Made by a program: the position numbers and the translations under genes. DNA of 7,314 bases from contig CANQSG010000103.1 in assembly GCA_947626485.1 (NCBI GenBank), positions 1 through 7,314 of the forward strand, read 5' to 3'. The notes under the pieces were generated by a model. That model saw only the letters and a program-made list of their open reading frames with translations. It was not told the DNA's origin and did no database searches. Positions within the stretch are counted from its first letter, which is position 1; each line of letters opens with the position of its first letter. The stretch comes from an uncultured Clostridia bacterium (GTDB lineage: Bacteria; Bacillota; Clostridia; Oscillospirales; Acutalibacteraceae). Below are positions 1-6,046 of the stretch, in pieces.

Positions 1-767
1 CCGCGAAGCTGGCGGGCGCGACGCGCGTCTTTACCGTCGGCGGCGCGCAGGCCGTCGCGGCGCTGGCCTACGGCACCGAAACGATCCCCGCCGTCGACAA
101 GATCGTCGGGCCCGGCAACGTCTATGTCGCCGAGGCAAAACGGCAGGTTTTCGGCGTGCTGGATATCGACATGATCGCCGGGCCGAGCGAGGTGCTTGTG
201 ATCGCCGACGATTCCGCCAACCCCGCCCACGTCGCCGCCGATCTGCTCTCCCAGCTCGAACACGACGTCATGGCGAGCGCCGTTCTGCTCACCCCGAGCC
301 GCGCCCTTGCGCAGGCGGTCGACCGCGCGATCGAGGCGCAGCTTGCCGCCCTGCCCCGCCGCGAAATCGCCGCGCGCTCGCTGCGGGATTATTCCGGCGC
401 GGTGCTGGTCGGCTCCCTTGCCGAAGCCGTCGCGCTCGCCAACGAAGTCGCGCCCGAGCACCTCGAGCTCGTGACCGAAAACGCTTTTGAGCTGCTCCAA
501 GCGGTCGAAAACGCCGGCAGCGTCTTCGTCGGCGCCTATTCGACCGAGCCGCTGGGCGATTATTACGCCGGCACGAACCACGTCCTGCCGACCGGCGGCA
601 CCGCGCGTTTTTCCTCGCCGCTGTCGGTCGACGATTTCGTCAAAAAAATGAGCTATCTTTCCTATGACCGCGCCGCCTTCCTCGCCGACGCCGAGGACGT
701 CATCCGCTTCGCCGAGGCCGAGGGGCTCGCCGCGCACGCCAACGCCGTGCGCATTCGAAAGGACTGA
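1..767 (+). CDS. hisD: Histidinol dehydrogenase, C-terminal part (5' end beyond the window)
   Basis: Catalyses the last two steps of histidine synthesis in the cytosol: the zinc-dependent, NAD-linked four-electron oxidation of histidinol to histidine. The frame is open from the first base (codons start at base 3) and gives 254 residues. The family is usually about 430 long, so roughly 40% is missing from the N-terminus. Counting from the first full codon, the sequence shows GGAQAVAALAYGT (13-25), VGPGN (35-39) and DMIAGPSE (56-63). By comparison with the E. coli enzyme, the zinc ligands are Q84 and H87 (in QLEHD), D186 (in GDYYAGTNHVLPT) and H245 (in EGLAAH). The catalytic Glu-His pair is E152-H153 (PEHLE). 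All key residues visible here are intact, so the gene looks functional. Only 5 bases separate its stop from hisC. Identification is very secure; the true start cannot be seen. Confidence 0.98.
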   Translation, partial: AKLAGATRVFTVGGAQAVAALAYGTETIPAVDKIVGPGNVYVAEAKRQVFGVLDIDMIAGPSEVLVIADDSANPAHVAADLLSQLEHDVMASAVLLTPSRALAQAVDRAIEAQLAALPRREIAARSLRDYSGAVLVGSLAEAVALANEVAPEHLELVTENAFELLQAVENAGSVFVGAYSTEPLGDYYAGTNHVLPTGGTARFSSPLSVDDFVKKMSYLSYDRAAFLADAEDVIRFAEAEGLAAHANAVRIRKD

Positions 768-772
768 CCGAG

Positions 773-1801
773 ATGTCCTACATTCCCGCACACATCCGCA
801 GCCAGACGCCCTACCAGCCCAACGCCGGCCGGTTTCGCATCCGGCTCGACGCGAACGAAAGCCCCTTTCCGCTCTCCGACGCGACGCGCAAAGCGGTCTA
901 CGATGCACTACAAACCGTCGATTTTAACCGCTATCCCGACCCCGCCGCCGCCGACCTTTGCGCCGCTTTTGCGCAGCGGTACGGCGTCGACCCCGCGACC
1001 GTCACGGCGGGCGACGGCTCGGACGAGCTGATTAACCTCATCGTGCAAAACCTCGTCGGCAAGGGGCAGCGGCTCGCCGTACTGACCCCCGATTTTTCGA
1101 TGTATCGGTTTTACGCCGAGCTGGCTGGGGTTTCGGTCTTCGCCTGCGAACGCGGAAACGACACGCTCAGCCGCCTTTTGTCACTTGTTAAAAAAGAAAA
1201 CTGCGACGCCGTGCTCTTCTCGAACCCCTGCAACCCGACCGGCGAGGGCTTCGAACGCGACGAAATGCGGGCGTTTCTGCGCGACTGCCGCGCCCTTTGC
1301 GTCGTCGACGAAGCCTATATGGATTTTTGGGATCAAAGCCTGCTTGACGAGGCCGCACAGCACGAGAATTTGATCGTTCTGCGCACCCTGTCGAAAGCGT
1401 GGGGCGGCGCGGCACTGCGGGTCGGCTTTGCCGTCGCAAACCCCGAATTCACCCGCGCGCTGCAGGTCATCAAAAGCCCCTACAACGTCGGCACGCTGCC
1501 GCAAATCGTCGGCGCGGCGCTGCTGCGAACCGGCGAAAACAAGGGCGCGTTTCTTGCATTACAGGCAAAGCGGCTCGCGCAGGCATTGCGGGCGCTGCTG
1601 CCCGAAGCGATTGTCACAGAACCCCGCGCGAATTTCGTTTTTATTCGCATGCGTGATGCAAACGCGCTGTTCGAAGCGCTCGCCAAAGACGGCATCGCCG
1701 TGCGGCGGTTCGACGGGGCGCTGCGCATCACCGCCTCGGTCGACGCCGAGCAGGACGAGCTGTTGGCGTCTGTGAAAAAATGGAAGGAGACCGCACGATG
1801 A
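773..1801 (+). CDS. hisC: Histidinol-phosphate aminotransferase (PLP-dependent, class I/II fold)
   Basis: Transfers an amino group from glutamate to imidazole acetol phosphate, giving histidinol phosphate. The protein has 342 residues, close to the usual 350-360. The N-terminal LDANESPFPLS (25-35) is the family's substrate-side motif. PLP-binding elements follow in order: GDGSDELI (80-87), NPCNPTG (151-157, with N154), VVDEAYMDF (177-185, with D179 and Y182) and TLSKAWGG (205-212), where K208 should form the Schiff base. R216 follows in LRVGFA, and the C-terminal GALRITAS segment supplies the usual carboxylate-binding Arg. The ATG at 773 is preceded by AAAGGA at 758-763 with 9 bases of spacing, and the N-terminus aligns well with the family, so the start is firm. 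Its stop overlaps the hisB start in an ATGA. The related aromatic aminotransferases are an alternative by fold, but the operon context decides for HisC. Confidence 0.97.
   Translation: MSYIPAHIRSQTPYQPNAGRFRIRLDANESPFPLSDATRKAVYDALQTVDFNRYPDPAAADLCAAFAQRYGVDPATVTAGDGSDELINLIVQNLVGKGQRLAVLTPDFSMYRFYAELAGVSVFACERGNDTLSRLLSLVKKENCDAVLFSNPCNPTGEGFERDEMRAFLRDCRALCVVDEAYMDFWDQSLLDEAAQHENLIVLRTLSKAWGGAALRVGFAVANPEFTRALQVIKSPYNVGTLPQIVGAALLRTGENKGAFLALQAKRLAQALRALLPEAIVTEPRANFVFIRMRDANALFEALAKDGIAVRRFDGALRITASVDAEQDELLASVKKWKETAR
1784..1789 (+). promoter_or_regulatory. Shine-Dalgarno of hisB
   Basis: AAGGAG with 8 bases to the ATG at 1798. It lies downstream of the alternative ATG at 1780, so it decides the hisB start in favour of 1798. 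It is embedded in the last codons of hisC. Confidence 0.85.
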
Positions 1802-2388
1802 GAACCGCAACCGTTTCCCGCGCGACCAAAGAGACCGACATCCGCCTGACCTTGACCCTGCTGCCCGCCGGGCAGACCGGCAAATTTTCCGGCAGCAGCG
1901 GCATCGGCTTTTTAGATCACATGCTGACGGCGCTCTGCCTGCACGGCGACATGAACCTTGACCTGACGATGACGGGCGACCTCGCCGTCGACGGGCACCA
2001 CAGCGTCGAAGACCTCGGCATCGCGCTCGGCGACGCCCTGCGAAACGCGCTGCAATCCGACACGACCCCTGTCTGCCGCTACGGCACAGCGTTTGTGCCG
2101 ATGGACGAGAGCCTCGCCCGCGCGGTGCTCGACCTGTCCGGCCGCCCCTACCTCGTCTTTGACGCCGCCTTCGACCACCGCCTCGTCGGCACGCTTGAAA
2201 CCGACCTCGTCCGCGAGTTTTTCTATGCCTTCGCCGTCCATTCCGGCACCACACTGCACCTGACATTGCTCGCCGGCGGCAACGATCACCACAAGATCGA
2301 AGCCCTGTTTAAGGCCTTCGCCCGCGCCCTTTCGCAGGCGTTCCAACCCAAAGCCGGCGACCTGCTCTCGACGAAAGGCGTCTTATGA
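1798..2388 (+). CDS. hisB: Imidazoleglycerol-phosphate dehydratase (monofunctional)
   Basis: Dehydrates imidazole glycerol phosphate to imidazole acetol phosphate using two Mn ions per active site; the family assembles as a 24-mer. The protein has 196 residues, matching the usual single-domain length of about 195, and has no HAD phosphatase domain of the kind fused to HisB in E. coli. Visible motifs are RATKETDI (8-15), GIGFLDHML (35-43), the first metal-binding HHxxE (H67, H68, E71), DLSGRPYLVFD (112-122) and the second HHxxE (H164, H165, E168), followed by FKAFARAL. An in-frame ATG at 1780 would add six residues, but a strong AAGGAG at 1784-1789 sits 8 bases before the ATG at 1798, so 1798 is preferred. 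The start overlaps the hisC stop by 4 bases and the stop overlaps the hisH start by 4 bases, indicating coupled translation. Because this HisB lacks a phosphatase, another enzyme is needed for that step (see hisK). Confidence 0.97.
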   Translation: MRTATVSRATKETDIRLTLTLLPAGQTGKFSGSSGIGFLDHMLTALCLHGDMNLDLTMTGDLAVDGHHSVEDLGIALGDALRNALQSDTTPVCRYGTAFVPMDESLARAVLDLSGRPYLVFDAAFDHRLVGTLETDLVREFFYAFAVHSGTTLHLTLLAGGNDHHKIEALFKAFARALSQAFQPKAGDLLSTKGVL

Positions 2389-3011
2389 TTACGATTCTCG
2401 ATTACGGCATGGGCAACCTGCACAGCGTCAAAAACGCGCTCGATCACCTCGGTGTGCCCGCCGAAATTTCCGCAAGTCCCGACGCGGTCGAGCGGGCGCA
2501 GGCGCTGATTTTGCCGGGCGTCGGCGCCTTTCCCGACGCGGTCACGGCGCTGCGGCAAAAGGGCTGGCTGACCGCGATCCCGCGCGCCGTCCGAAACGGC
2601 ACACCGCTGCTCGGCGTCTGTCTCGGCATGCAGCTGCTGTTTTCCGAAAGCGAAGAATTCGGCCGCACGCCGGGGCTCGACCTGATTCCCGGCCGCGTCG
2701 TCCCGCTGCGCGCACAGGGGCTGAAAATCCCGCACATCGGCTGGAATTCCCTGCAAATCCAGTGCGACGACCCTTTGCTTTGCGGCGTCAAGCCCGGCGC
2801 TTACGTTTATTTCGTCCATTCCTTCCGCGCCGACACGGCAAGCGAAAACACCCTGTGCACGACGGATTACGGCGCGCCCTTCCCTTCCCTCGTCCGCAAC
2901 CCGGCGCTGCCGGTCTGGGGCGCCCAGTTTCATCCCGAAAAAAGCCACGACACCGGCCTGCAAATGCTGCGCAACTTCTGCACGGCAGCAACGAAAGGAG
3001 CCGCACAATGA
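2385..3011 (+). CDS. hisH: Imidazole glycerol phosphate synthase, glutaminase subunit HisH
   Basis: Class I (triad) glutamine amidotransferase that hydrolyses glutamine and channels ammonia to HisF, with which it forms the heterodimeric synthase. The protein has 208 residues, typical at about 200. The N-terminus MITILDYGMGNLHSVKNAL is diagnostic of HisH. The oxyanion-strand region PGVGAF lies at 44-49. The nucleophile C79 is in GVCLGMQ, and the triad is completed by H183 and E185 in QFHPEKS. IPHIGWN (115-121) is also a HisH signature. The start ATG overlaps the hisB stop as ATGA, with an AAAGG at 2374-2378 six bases upstream. The stop overlaps the hisA start in the same way. In other organisms hisH and hisF can be separated by hisA, exactly as here. 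No defect is visible. Confidence 0.97.
   Translation: MITILDYGMGNLHSVKNALDHLGVPAEISASPDAVERAQALILPGVGAFPDAVTALRQKGWLTAIPRAVRNGTPLLGVCLGMQLLFSESEEFGRTPGLDLIPGRVVPLRAQGLKIPHIGWNSLQIQCDDPLLCGVKPGAYVYFVHSFRADTASENTLCTTDYGAPFPSLVRNPALPVWGAQFHPEKSHDTGLQMLRNFCTAATKGAAQ
2994..3000 (+). promoter_or_regulatory. Shine-Dalgarno of hisA
   Basis: AAAGGAG with 7 bases to the ATG at 3008, embedded in the 3' end of hisH. It rules out the longer in-frame reading that begins inside hisH. Confidence 0.85.
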
Positions 3012-3727
3012 TCCTCTTTCCCGCAATCGACCTGCTCGACGGCGCCTGCGTCCGGCTGCGCGCCGGTGCATACGACAGCGCCGACAAGGTCGCGGAATCC
3101 GCGCTCGAGACGGCGAAGGAATTCGTCCGCGCCGGGGCGACCCACCTGCACACCGTCGACCTCGACGGGGCGAAAAACGGCGCCGCGCAGGACAAAAACC
3201 GCCGCACGGTCTATGAGATCGCCCAGACGCTGCCCCTTTCGGTCGAGCTCGGCGGCGGCATCCGGACGCTTGCCGACATCGAAGCCGTGGCGGCGGGCGG
3301 CGTGGAACGCATCATCCTCGGCTCGGCGGCGACCGACCTCGACCTGCTCGACGCAGCCGTCGCACGCTACGGCGATCGCATCGTCGTCGGCATCGACGCG
3401 AAGAACGGCCTTGTCGCGGTTTCGGGCTGGACAAAGCAGACCGGCCTGCCTTATCTTGAATTCGCCCGCACCGTCGCGCAGCACGGCGTTTCGACGATCA
3501 TCTGTACCGACATCAGCCGCGACGGGATGCTTTCGGGGCCGAATTTTGAAATGCTCGCCGAATTACAGCGCAGCGTCGACGTCCGGCTGGTCGCCAGCGG
3601 CGGCGTGCGGAATTTAGACGACGTCAAGCGCCTGCGCGACATGGGGCTTTACGGCGCGATCTGCGGCAAATCGCTCTACGCCGGGACGCTCGATCTCGCC
3701 GAAGCCATCGAGGTTTGCCAATGTTAG
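3008..3727 (+). CDS. hisA: ProFAR isomerase (phosphoribosylformimino-AICAR-P isomerase)
   Basis: Performs the Amadori rearrangement of ProFAR to PRFAR, supplying the substrate of HisH-HisF. The protein is a (beta/alpha)8 barrel of 239 residues, the normal size. The two catalytic aspartates are D8 in FPAIDLLDG and D130 in VVGIDAKNG. Phosphate-binding loops are ELGGGIRT (80-87) with ILGSAA (103-108) in the first half-barrel and VASGGVRN (195-202) with GKSLYAG (220-226) in the second. CTDISRDGML lies at 166-175. The frame is open far upstream inside hisH, but the ATG at 3008 gives the canonical N-terminus and has an AAAGGAG at 2994-3000 seven bases before it, so the longer reading is rejected. 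It overlaps hisH by 4 bases (ATGA) and hisF by 7 bases. A bifunctional PriA, as in actinobacteria that lack trpF, is possible in principle, but nothing in this window supports it. Confidence 0.96.
   Translation: MILFPAIDLLDGACVRLRAGAYDSADKVAESALETAKEFVRAGATHLHTVDLDGAKNGAAQDKNRRTVYEIAQTLPLSVELGGGIRTLADIEAVAAGGVERIILGSAATDLDLLDAAVARYGDRIVVGIDAKNGLVAVSGWTKQTGLPYLEFARTVAQHGVSTIICTDISRDGMLSGPNFEMLAELQRSVDVRLVASGGVRNLDDVKRLRDMGLYGAICGKSLYAGTLDLAEAIEVCQC
3710..3713 (+). promoter_or_regulatory. Shine-Dalgarno of hisF
   Basis: A short GAGG with 7 bases to the ATG at 3721, inside the last codons of hisA. It is weaker than the other sites in the operon, but it favours the ATG over the in-frame TTG at 3715. 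Confidence 0.65.
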
Positions 3728-4476
3728 CGAAACGAATCATTCCCTGCCTCGACGTCAAGGACGGCCGCGTCGTCAAGGGCGTCAATTTCGTCGAACTGCG
3801 CGACGCGGGCGACATCGTCGAAAACGCGCGGTATTACAACGCCGCCGGCGCCGACGAGGTCGTGTTTCTCGACATCACCGCCACGCACGAGGGGCGCGGC
3901 ACCTTCGCGCGGCAGGTCGAACTCGCGGCGCGGGAGCTTTTTGTCCCGCTGACGGTCGGCGGCGGCATTCGCACCGTCGACGATTTCCGGACGCTGCTGC
4001 TCGCCGGCGCCGATAAAATTTCGGTCAATTCCGCCGCGATCGACCGCCCGGAGCTGTTGAGTGAGGCCGCCCAGCGCTTCGGCAGCCAGTGCGTCGTCTG
4101 CGCCATCGACGCGAAGCGCACGCCCGACGGGTTCCACGTCTTTGTCCACGGCGGCCGGATCGACACCGGCATCGACGCGATCGGCTGGGCGAAGGAGGCG
4201 GTGCGCCGCGGAGCGGGCGAGCTGCTGCTGACCTCGATGGACGCCGACGGCACCCGCGCCGGATTCGACACCGAGCTGACGGCGGCGGTCTGCAAAGCGG
4301 TCGACGTCCCGGTCATCGCCTCGGGCGGCGGCGGCACCCCGGCGCATTTTTACGACGTCTTTGCGGCGGGGGCGGACGCGGCGCTGGCCGCTTCCCTCTT
4401 CCACTACCGCGAGCTCGCCATCACCGACCTAAAGGCCTATTTAAAAGAAAGGGGTGTGCCGACGCGTGACGCTTGA
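3721..4476 (+). CDS. hisF: Imidazole glycerol phosphate synthase, cyclase subunit HisF
   Basis: Uses ammonia delivered by HisH to convert PRFAR to imidazole glycerol phosphate and AICAR, linking histidine and purine synthesis. The protein is a (beta/alpha)8 barrel of 251 residues, the usual length. The N-terminus MLAKRIIPCLDVKDGRVVKG is nearly invariant in the family. The catalytic aspartates are D11 and D130 (CAIDAKR), at the same numbers as in the Thermotoga enzyme. Phosphate-binding loops are VGGGIRT (79-85) and the glycine-rich stretch after VIAS, followed by ADAALAASLFH near the C-terminus. An in-frame TTG at 3715 would add two residues, but the ATG at 3721 gives the conserved start and has GAGG at 3710-3713 seven bases upstream. 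The gene starts within the last 7 bases of hisA and its own end overlaps hisI. Confidence 0.97.
   Translation: MLAKRIIPCLDVKDGRVVKGVNFVELRDAGDIVENARYYNAAGADEVVFLDITATHEGRGTFARQVELAARELFVPLTVGGGIRTVDDFRTLLLAGADKISVNSAAIDRPELLSEAAQRFGSQCVVCAIDAKRTPDGFHVFVHGGRIDTGIDAIGWAKEAVRRGAGELLLTSMDADGTRAGFDTELTAAVCKAVDVPVIASGGGGTPAHFYDVFAAGADAALAASLFHYRELAITDLKAYLKERGVPTRDA
4447..4454 (+). promoter_or_regulatory. Probable Shine-Dalgarno of hisI
   Basis: GAAAGGGG lies 11 bases before the GTG at 4466 and overlaps the competing GTG at 4454. The spacing is longer than ideal and the match is imperfect, so hisI may rely on ribosomes arriving from hisF. Confidence 0.5.
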
Positions 4477-4795
4477 CGCCTTTTTTGAGAAAAGCGAACT
4501 CATTCCCGCCATCGTGCAGGACGCGGCGACCAAGGACGTGCTGATGCTCGCCTACATGAACCGCGAATCGCTCGAACAGACCCTTGCGACCGGACTTTGC
4601 ACCTTTTTCAGCCGCAGCCGCCAAAAGCTCTGGGTCAAGGGCGAAACCTCGGGCAATTTCCTGCACCTGCGCCGCCTTTGCTACGACTGCGACTGCGACA
4701 CGCTGCTGCTCTTTGCCGACCCGGATGGCCCCGCCTGCCACACCGGCAACCGCAGCTGTTTTTACCGTGAATGGAAGGAGAATTCAAATGCCTGA
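4466..4795 (+). CDS. hisI: Phosphoribosyl-AMP cyclohydrolase
   Basis: Opens the adenine ring of phosphoribosyl-AMP to give ProFAR, the third pathway step; a metal-dependent cytosolic dimer. With the GTG at 4466 the protein has 109 residues, typical of monofunctional HisI. Motifs: LIPAIVQDAATKDVLMLAYMN (12-32), FFSRSRQKLWVKGETSGN (47-64), the metal-binding DCDCDTLLL (74-82) with C75, and CHTGNRSCFYRE (91-102) with C91 and C98. Start choice: a GTG at 4454 is also in frame and would add four residues, but a purine-rich AAAGGGG ending at 4454 fits the GTG at 4466 better (11-base gap) and the shorter N-terminus matches the family. No ATG is available. The gene overlaps hisF by 11 bases and hisE by 8 bases. 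HisI and HisE are fused in many bacteria; here they are separate, in different frames. Confidence 0.94.
   Translation: MTLDAFFEKSELIPAIVQDAATKDVLMLAYMNRESLEQTLATGLCTFFSRSRQKLWVKGETSGNFLHLRRLCYDCDCDTLLLFADPDGPACHTGNRSCFYREWKENSNA
4775..4780 (+). promoter_or_regulatory. Shine-Dalgarno of hisE
   Basis: AAGGAG with 7 bases to the ATG at 4788, inside the 3' end of hisI. It supports a short, separate HisE rather than a longer protein starting within hisI. Confidence 0.85.
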
Positions 4796-5123
4796 ATCCG
4801 ACAACACCCTGCGCGCGCTCTACCGCGTCATCCTCGACCGCAAGGCGAACCCGACCGAGGGCTCCTACACCGCCTACCTCTTTTCGCAGGGTATGGACAA
4901 GATCCTGAAAAAAGTCGCCGAGGAGGCGGGCGAGACCATCATCGCCGCCAAAAACGGCGAGGCGGAGCCGCTTTGCGGCGAGCTTTGCGACCTGATTTAT
5001 CATCTGCTCGTCCTCTGCGCCGAGGCGGGGCTGCCGCTTGACGCCGTCTTTGCCGAGCTCGACGCACGGGCGAAAAAAATCGGCAATTTGAAGCAGCTGA
5101 AAACCGTCGACCGCAACACCTGA
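4788..5123 (+). CDS. hisE: Phosphoribosyl-ATP pyrophosphohydrolase
   Basis: Removes pyrophosphate from phosphoribosyl-ATP, the second pathway step, giving phosphoribosyl-AMP for HisI. The protein has 111 residues and is an all-alpha member of the MazG-like superfamily. The Mg-binding acidic residues appear in KKVAEEAGET (E45, E46, E49) and GELCDLIYHL (E65, D68), and GSYTAYLF (25-32) precedes the catalytic helices as in other HisE proteins. The ATG at 4788 has a near-ideal AAGGAG at 4775-4780, 7 bases upstream, so the much longer in-frame reading from a TTG inside hisI is rejected. The start lies within the last 8 bases of hisI. The C-terminal KTVDRNT is unremarkable. A 14-base gap separates it from hisK. 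Confidence 0.96.
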   Translation: MPESDNTLRALYRVILDRKANPTEGSYTAYLFSQGMDKILKKVAEEAGETIIAAKNGEAEPLCGELCDLIYHLLVLCAEAGLPLDAVFAELDARAKKIGNLKQLKTVDRNT

Positions 5124-5137
5124 CGGAGAAAACGCGT

Positions 5138-5986
5138 ATGGAATACTACGATTCGCACCTGCACACCCTCTTTTCGCCCGACGCCCCGCGCGACGACGGC
5201 TGCACGGTCGACCTCCTCTGCCAGACCGCGCTCGCACAGGGGTTGCGCGGCATCGCCGTCACCGATCATTACGAACTGCTCGAACCGGGGGAAGACAACC
5301 CCGCGCTTTGCGAATACCGCTTTGACCCCGCCGCGCACGCCGCGCAGGTCGCGCAGGCAAAGGCGCGTTACGGCGACCGGCTGCACATCGCAAACGGGAT
5401 CGAGCTGTCCTGCCCCGCCTTCGACCCGGGCGCCGCGAAAGCCCTCTGCGAGAACGGCGGTTTCGATTTTGTCATCCTCTCCTGCCACCGCGACCGCGGC
5501 ATGATCGATTTTTACGATTATATGCAGGAGCCGCACACGGCGGCGGAAATCCGGTGGAGCTGGGAGACCTATTTAACCGAGCTCGCCGAGCATATCCGAA
5601 CCGGCTGCGGCGACACCCTCGCCCACCTGACCTATCCCCTGCGGTATTACACCGGCGCCGGAAAGGCCGATCTGATCGACTTCGACGCGCGCTATCGCGA
5701 CTATCTCGCCGATTTGCTCCGCCTCCTCATCGACCGCGACCTGCCGCTGGAGGTCAACACCTCCGGCCTGCGCGACAAGATGGGCGTGACGCTGCCCGAC
5801 GAAAAGGTGCTGGCGCTTTACCGCGACCTCGGCGGCAGCCGCATCACCGTCGGCTCCGACGCGCATTCCCGGCAGCACGTCGGCTACAAAATCCGCGAGA
5901 CCTACGCCCGTCTCGCCGCCCTCGGCTTCCGCGCCGTCACCGTTTTCGAAGCCCGCCACCCCATCGAAATCCCGCTGGAATTCTGA
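5138..5986 (+). CDS. hisK: Histidinol-phosphatase, PHP superfamily (HisK/HisJ type)
   Basis: Likely dephosphorylates histidinol phosphate to histidinol, the step between HisC and HisD. The 282-residue protein has the complete metal-binding set of a PHP-domain phosphoesterase: HxH (H7, H9) in DSHLHTLFSPD, D43-H44 in VTDHYE, E89 in GIELSCP, H117 in LSCHRD, H163 in LAHLTYP, and D241 with H243 in GSDAHS. EVNTSGLRDK (205-214) and the C-terminal phosphoesterase-like core match clostridial HisJ-family proteins as I recall them. The ATG has GGAG at 5125-5128 nine bases upstream. It is the last gene of the operon, directly before the terminator, and HisB here has no phosphatase domain, so the pathway needs exactly this activity. 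PHP domains also occur in other hydrolases, but operon context makes histidinol phosphatase the clear reading. The name varies (hisK or hisJ). Confidence 0.92.
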   Translation: MEYYDSHLHTLFSPDAPRDDGCTVDLLCQTALAQGLRGIAVTDHYELLEPGEDNPALCEYRFDPAAHAAQVAQAKARYGDRLHIANGIELSCPAFDPGAAKALCENGGFDFVILSCHRDRGMIDFYDYMQEPHTAAEIRWSWETYLTELAEHIRTGCGDTLAHLTYPLRYYTGAGKADLIDFDARYRDYLADLLRLLIDRDLPLEVNTSGLRDKMGVTLPDEKVLALYRDLGGSRITVGSDAHSRQHVGYKIRETYARLAALGFRAVTVFEARHPIEIPLEF

Positions 5987-5995
5987 TTTTTTCGT

Positions 5996-6037
5996 AAAAA
6001 GCAGGCAAGTCCTCTATACCGGGCTTGCCTGCTTTTT
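5996..6037. terminator. Bidirectional Rho-independent terminator between hisK and the malic enzyme gene
   Basis: A perfect 14-bp inverted repeat pairs 5996-6009 (AAAAAGCAGGCAAG) with 6024-6037. It can be extended inward by one G-U and two G-C pairs (6010-6012 with 6021-6023) to leave an 8-base loop. The right arm ends in five T, giving a U-tract for the + strand his transcript. The left arm starts with five A, giving a U-tract for the - strand malic enzyme transcript. It begins 9 bases after the hisK stop and ends 9 bases before the malic enzyme stop, so it is well placed to serve both convergent genes. The GC-rich core and flanking T-runs are classic intrinsic-terminator features. Confidence 0.93.
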
Positions 6038-6046
6038 CATGTTCTT

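Noticed and set aside
1990..2013. HisB has VDGHHSVED where E. coli HisB has Asp-Asp before the His-His
   Set aside because: The metal-binding His-His-x-x-Glu is intact, and the position before it probably varies in the family, so loss of function is not indicated.
2762..3007. An 82-residue N-terminal extension of HisA from an upstream in-frame start
   Set aside because: It overlaps hisH in another frame, is Arg/Pro-rich, and the ATG at 3008 has a strong ribosome binding site and the canonical N-terminus.
1559..4741. Several long open frames antisense to the his genes, for example on the - strand at 1559-2266, 2286-3071 and 3724-4404
   Set aside because: They lie opposite well-identified conserved enzymes, have Arg/Ala/Gly-rich compositions expected from GC-rich codons read backwards, and show no recognisable domain. 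They are shadows.
4584..4787. A longer HisE starting at a TTG inside hisI
   Set aside because: The extension is a frame-shadow of hisI; the ATG at 4788 has an AAGGAG at ideal spacing and gives the normal HisE length.
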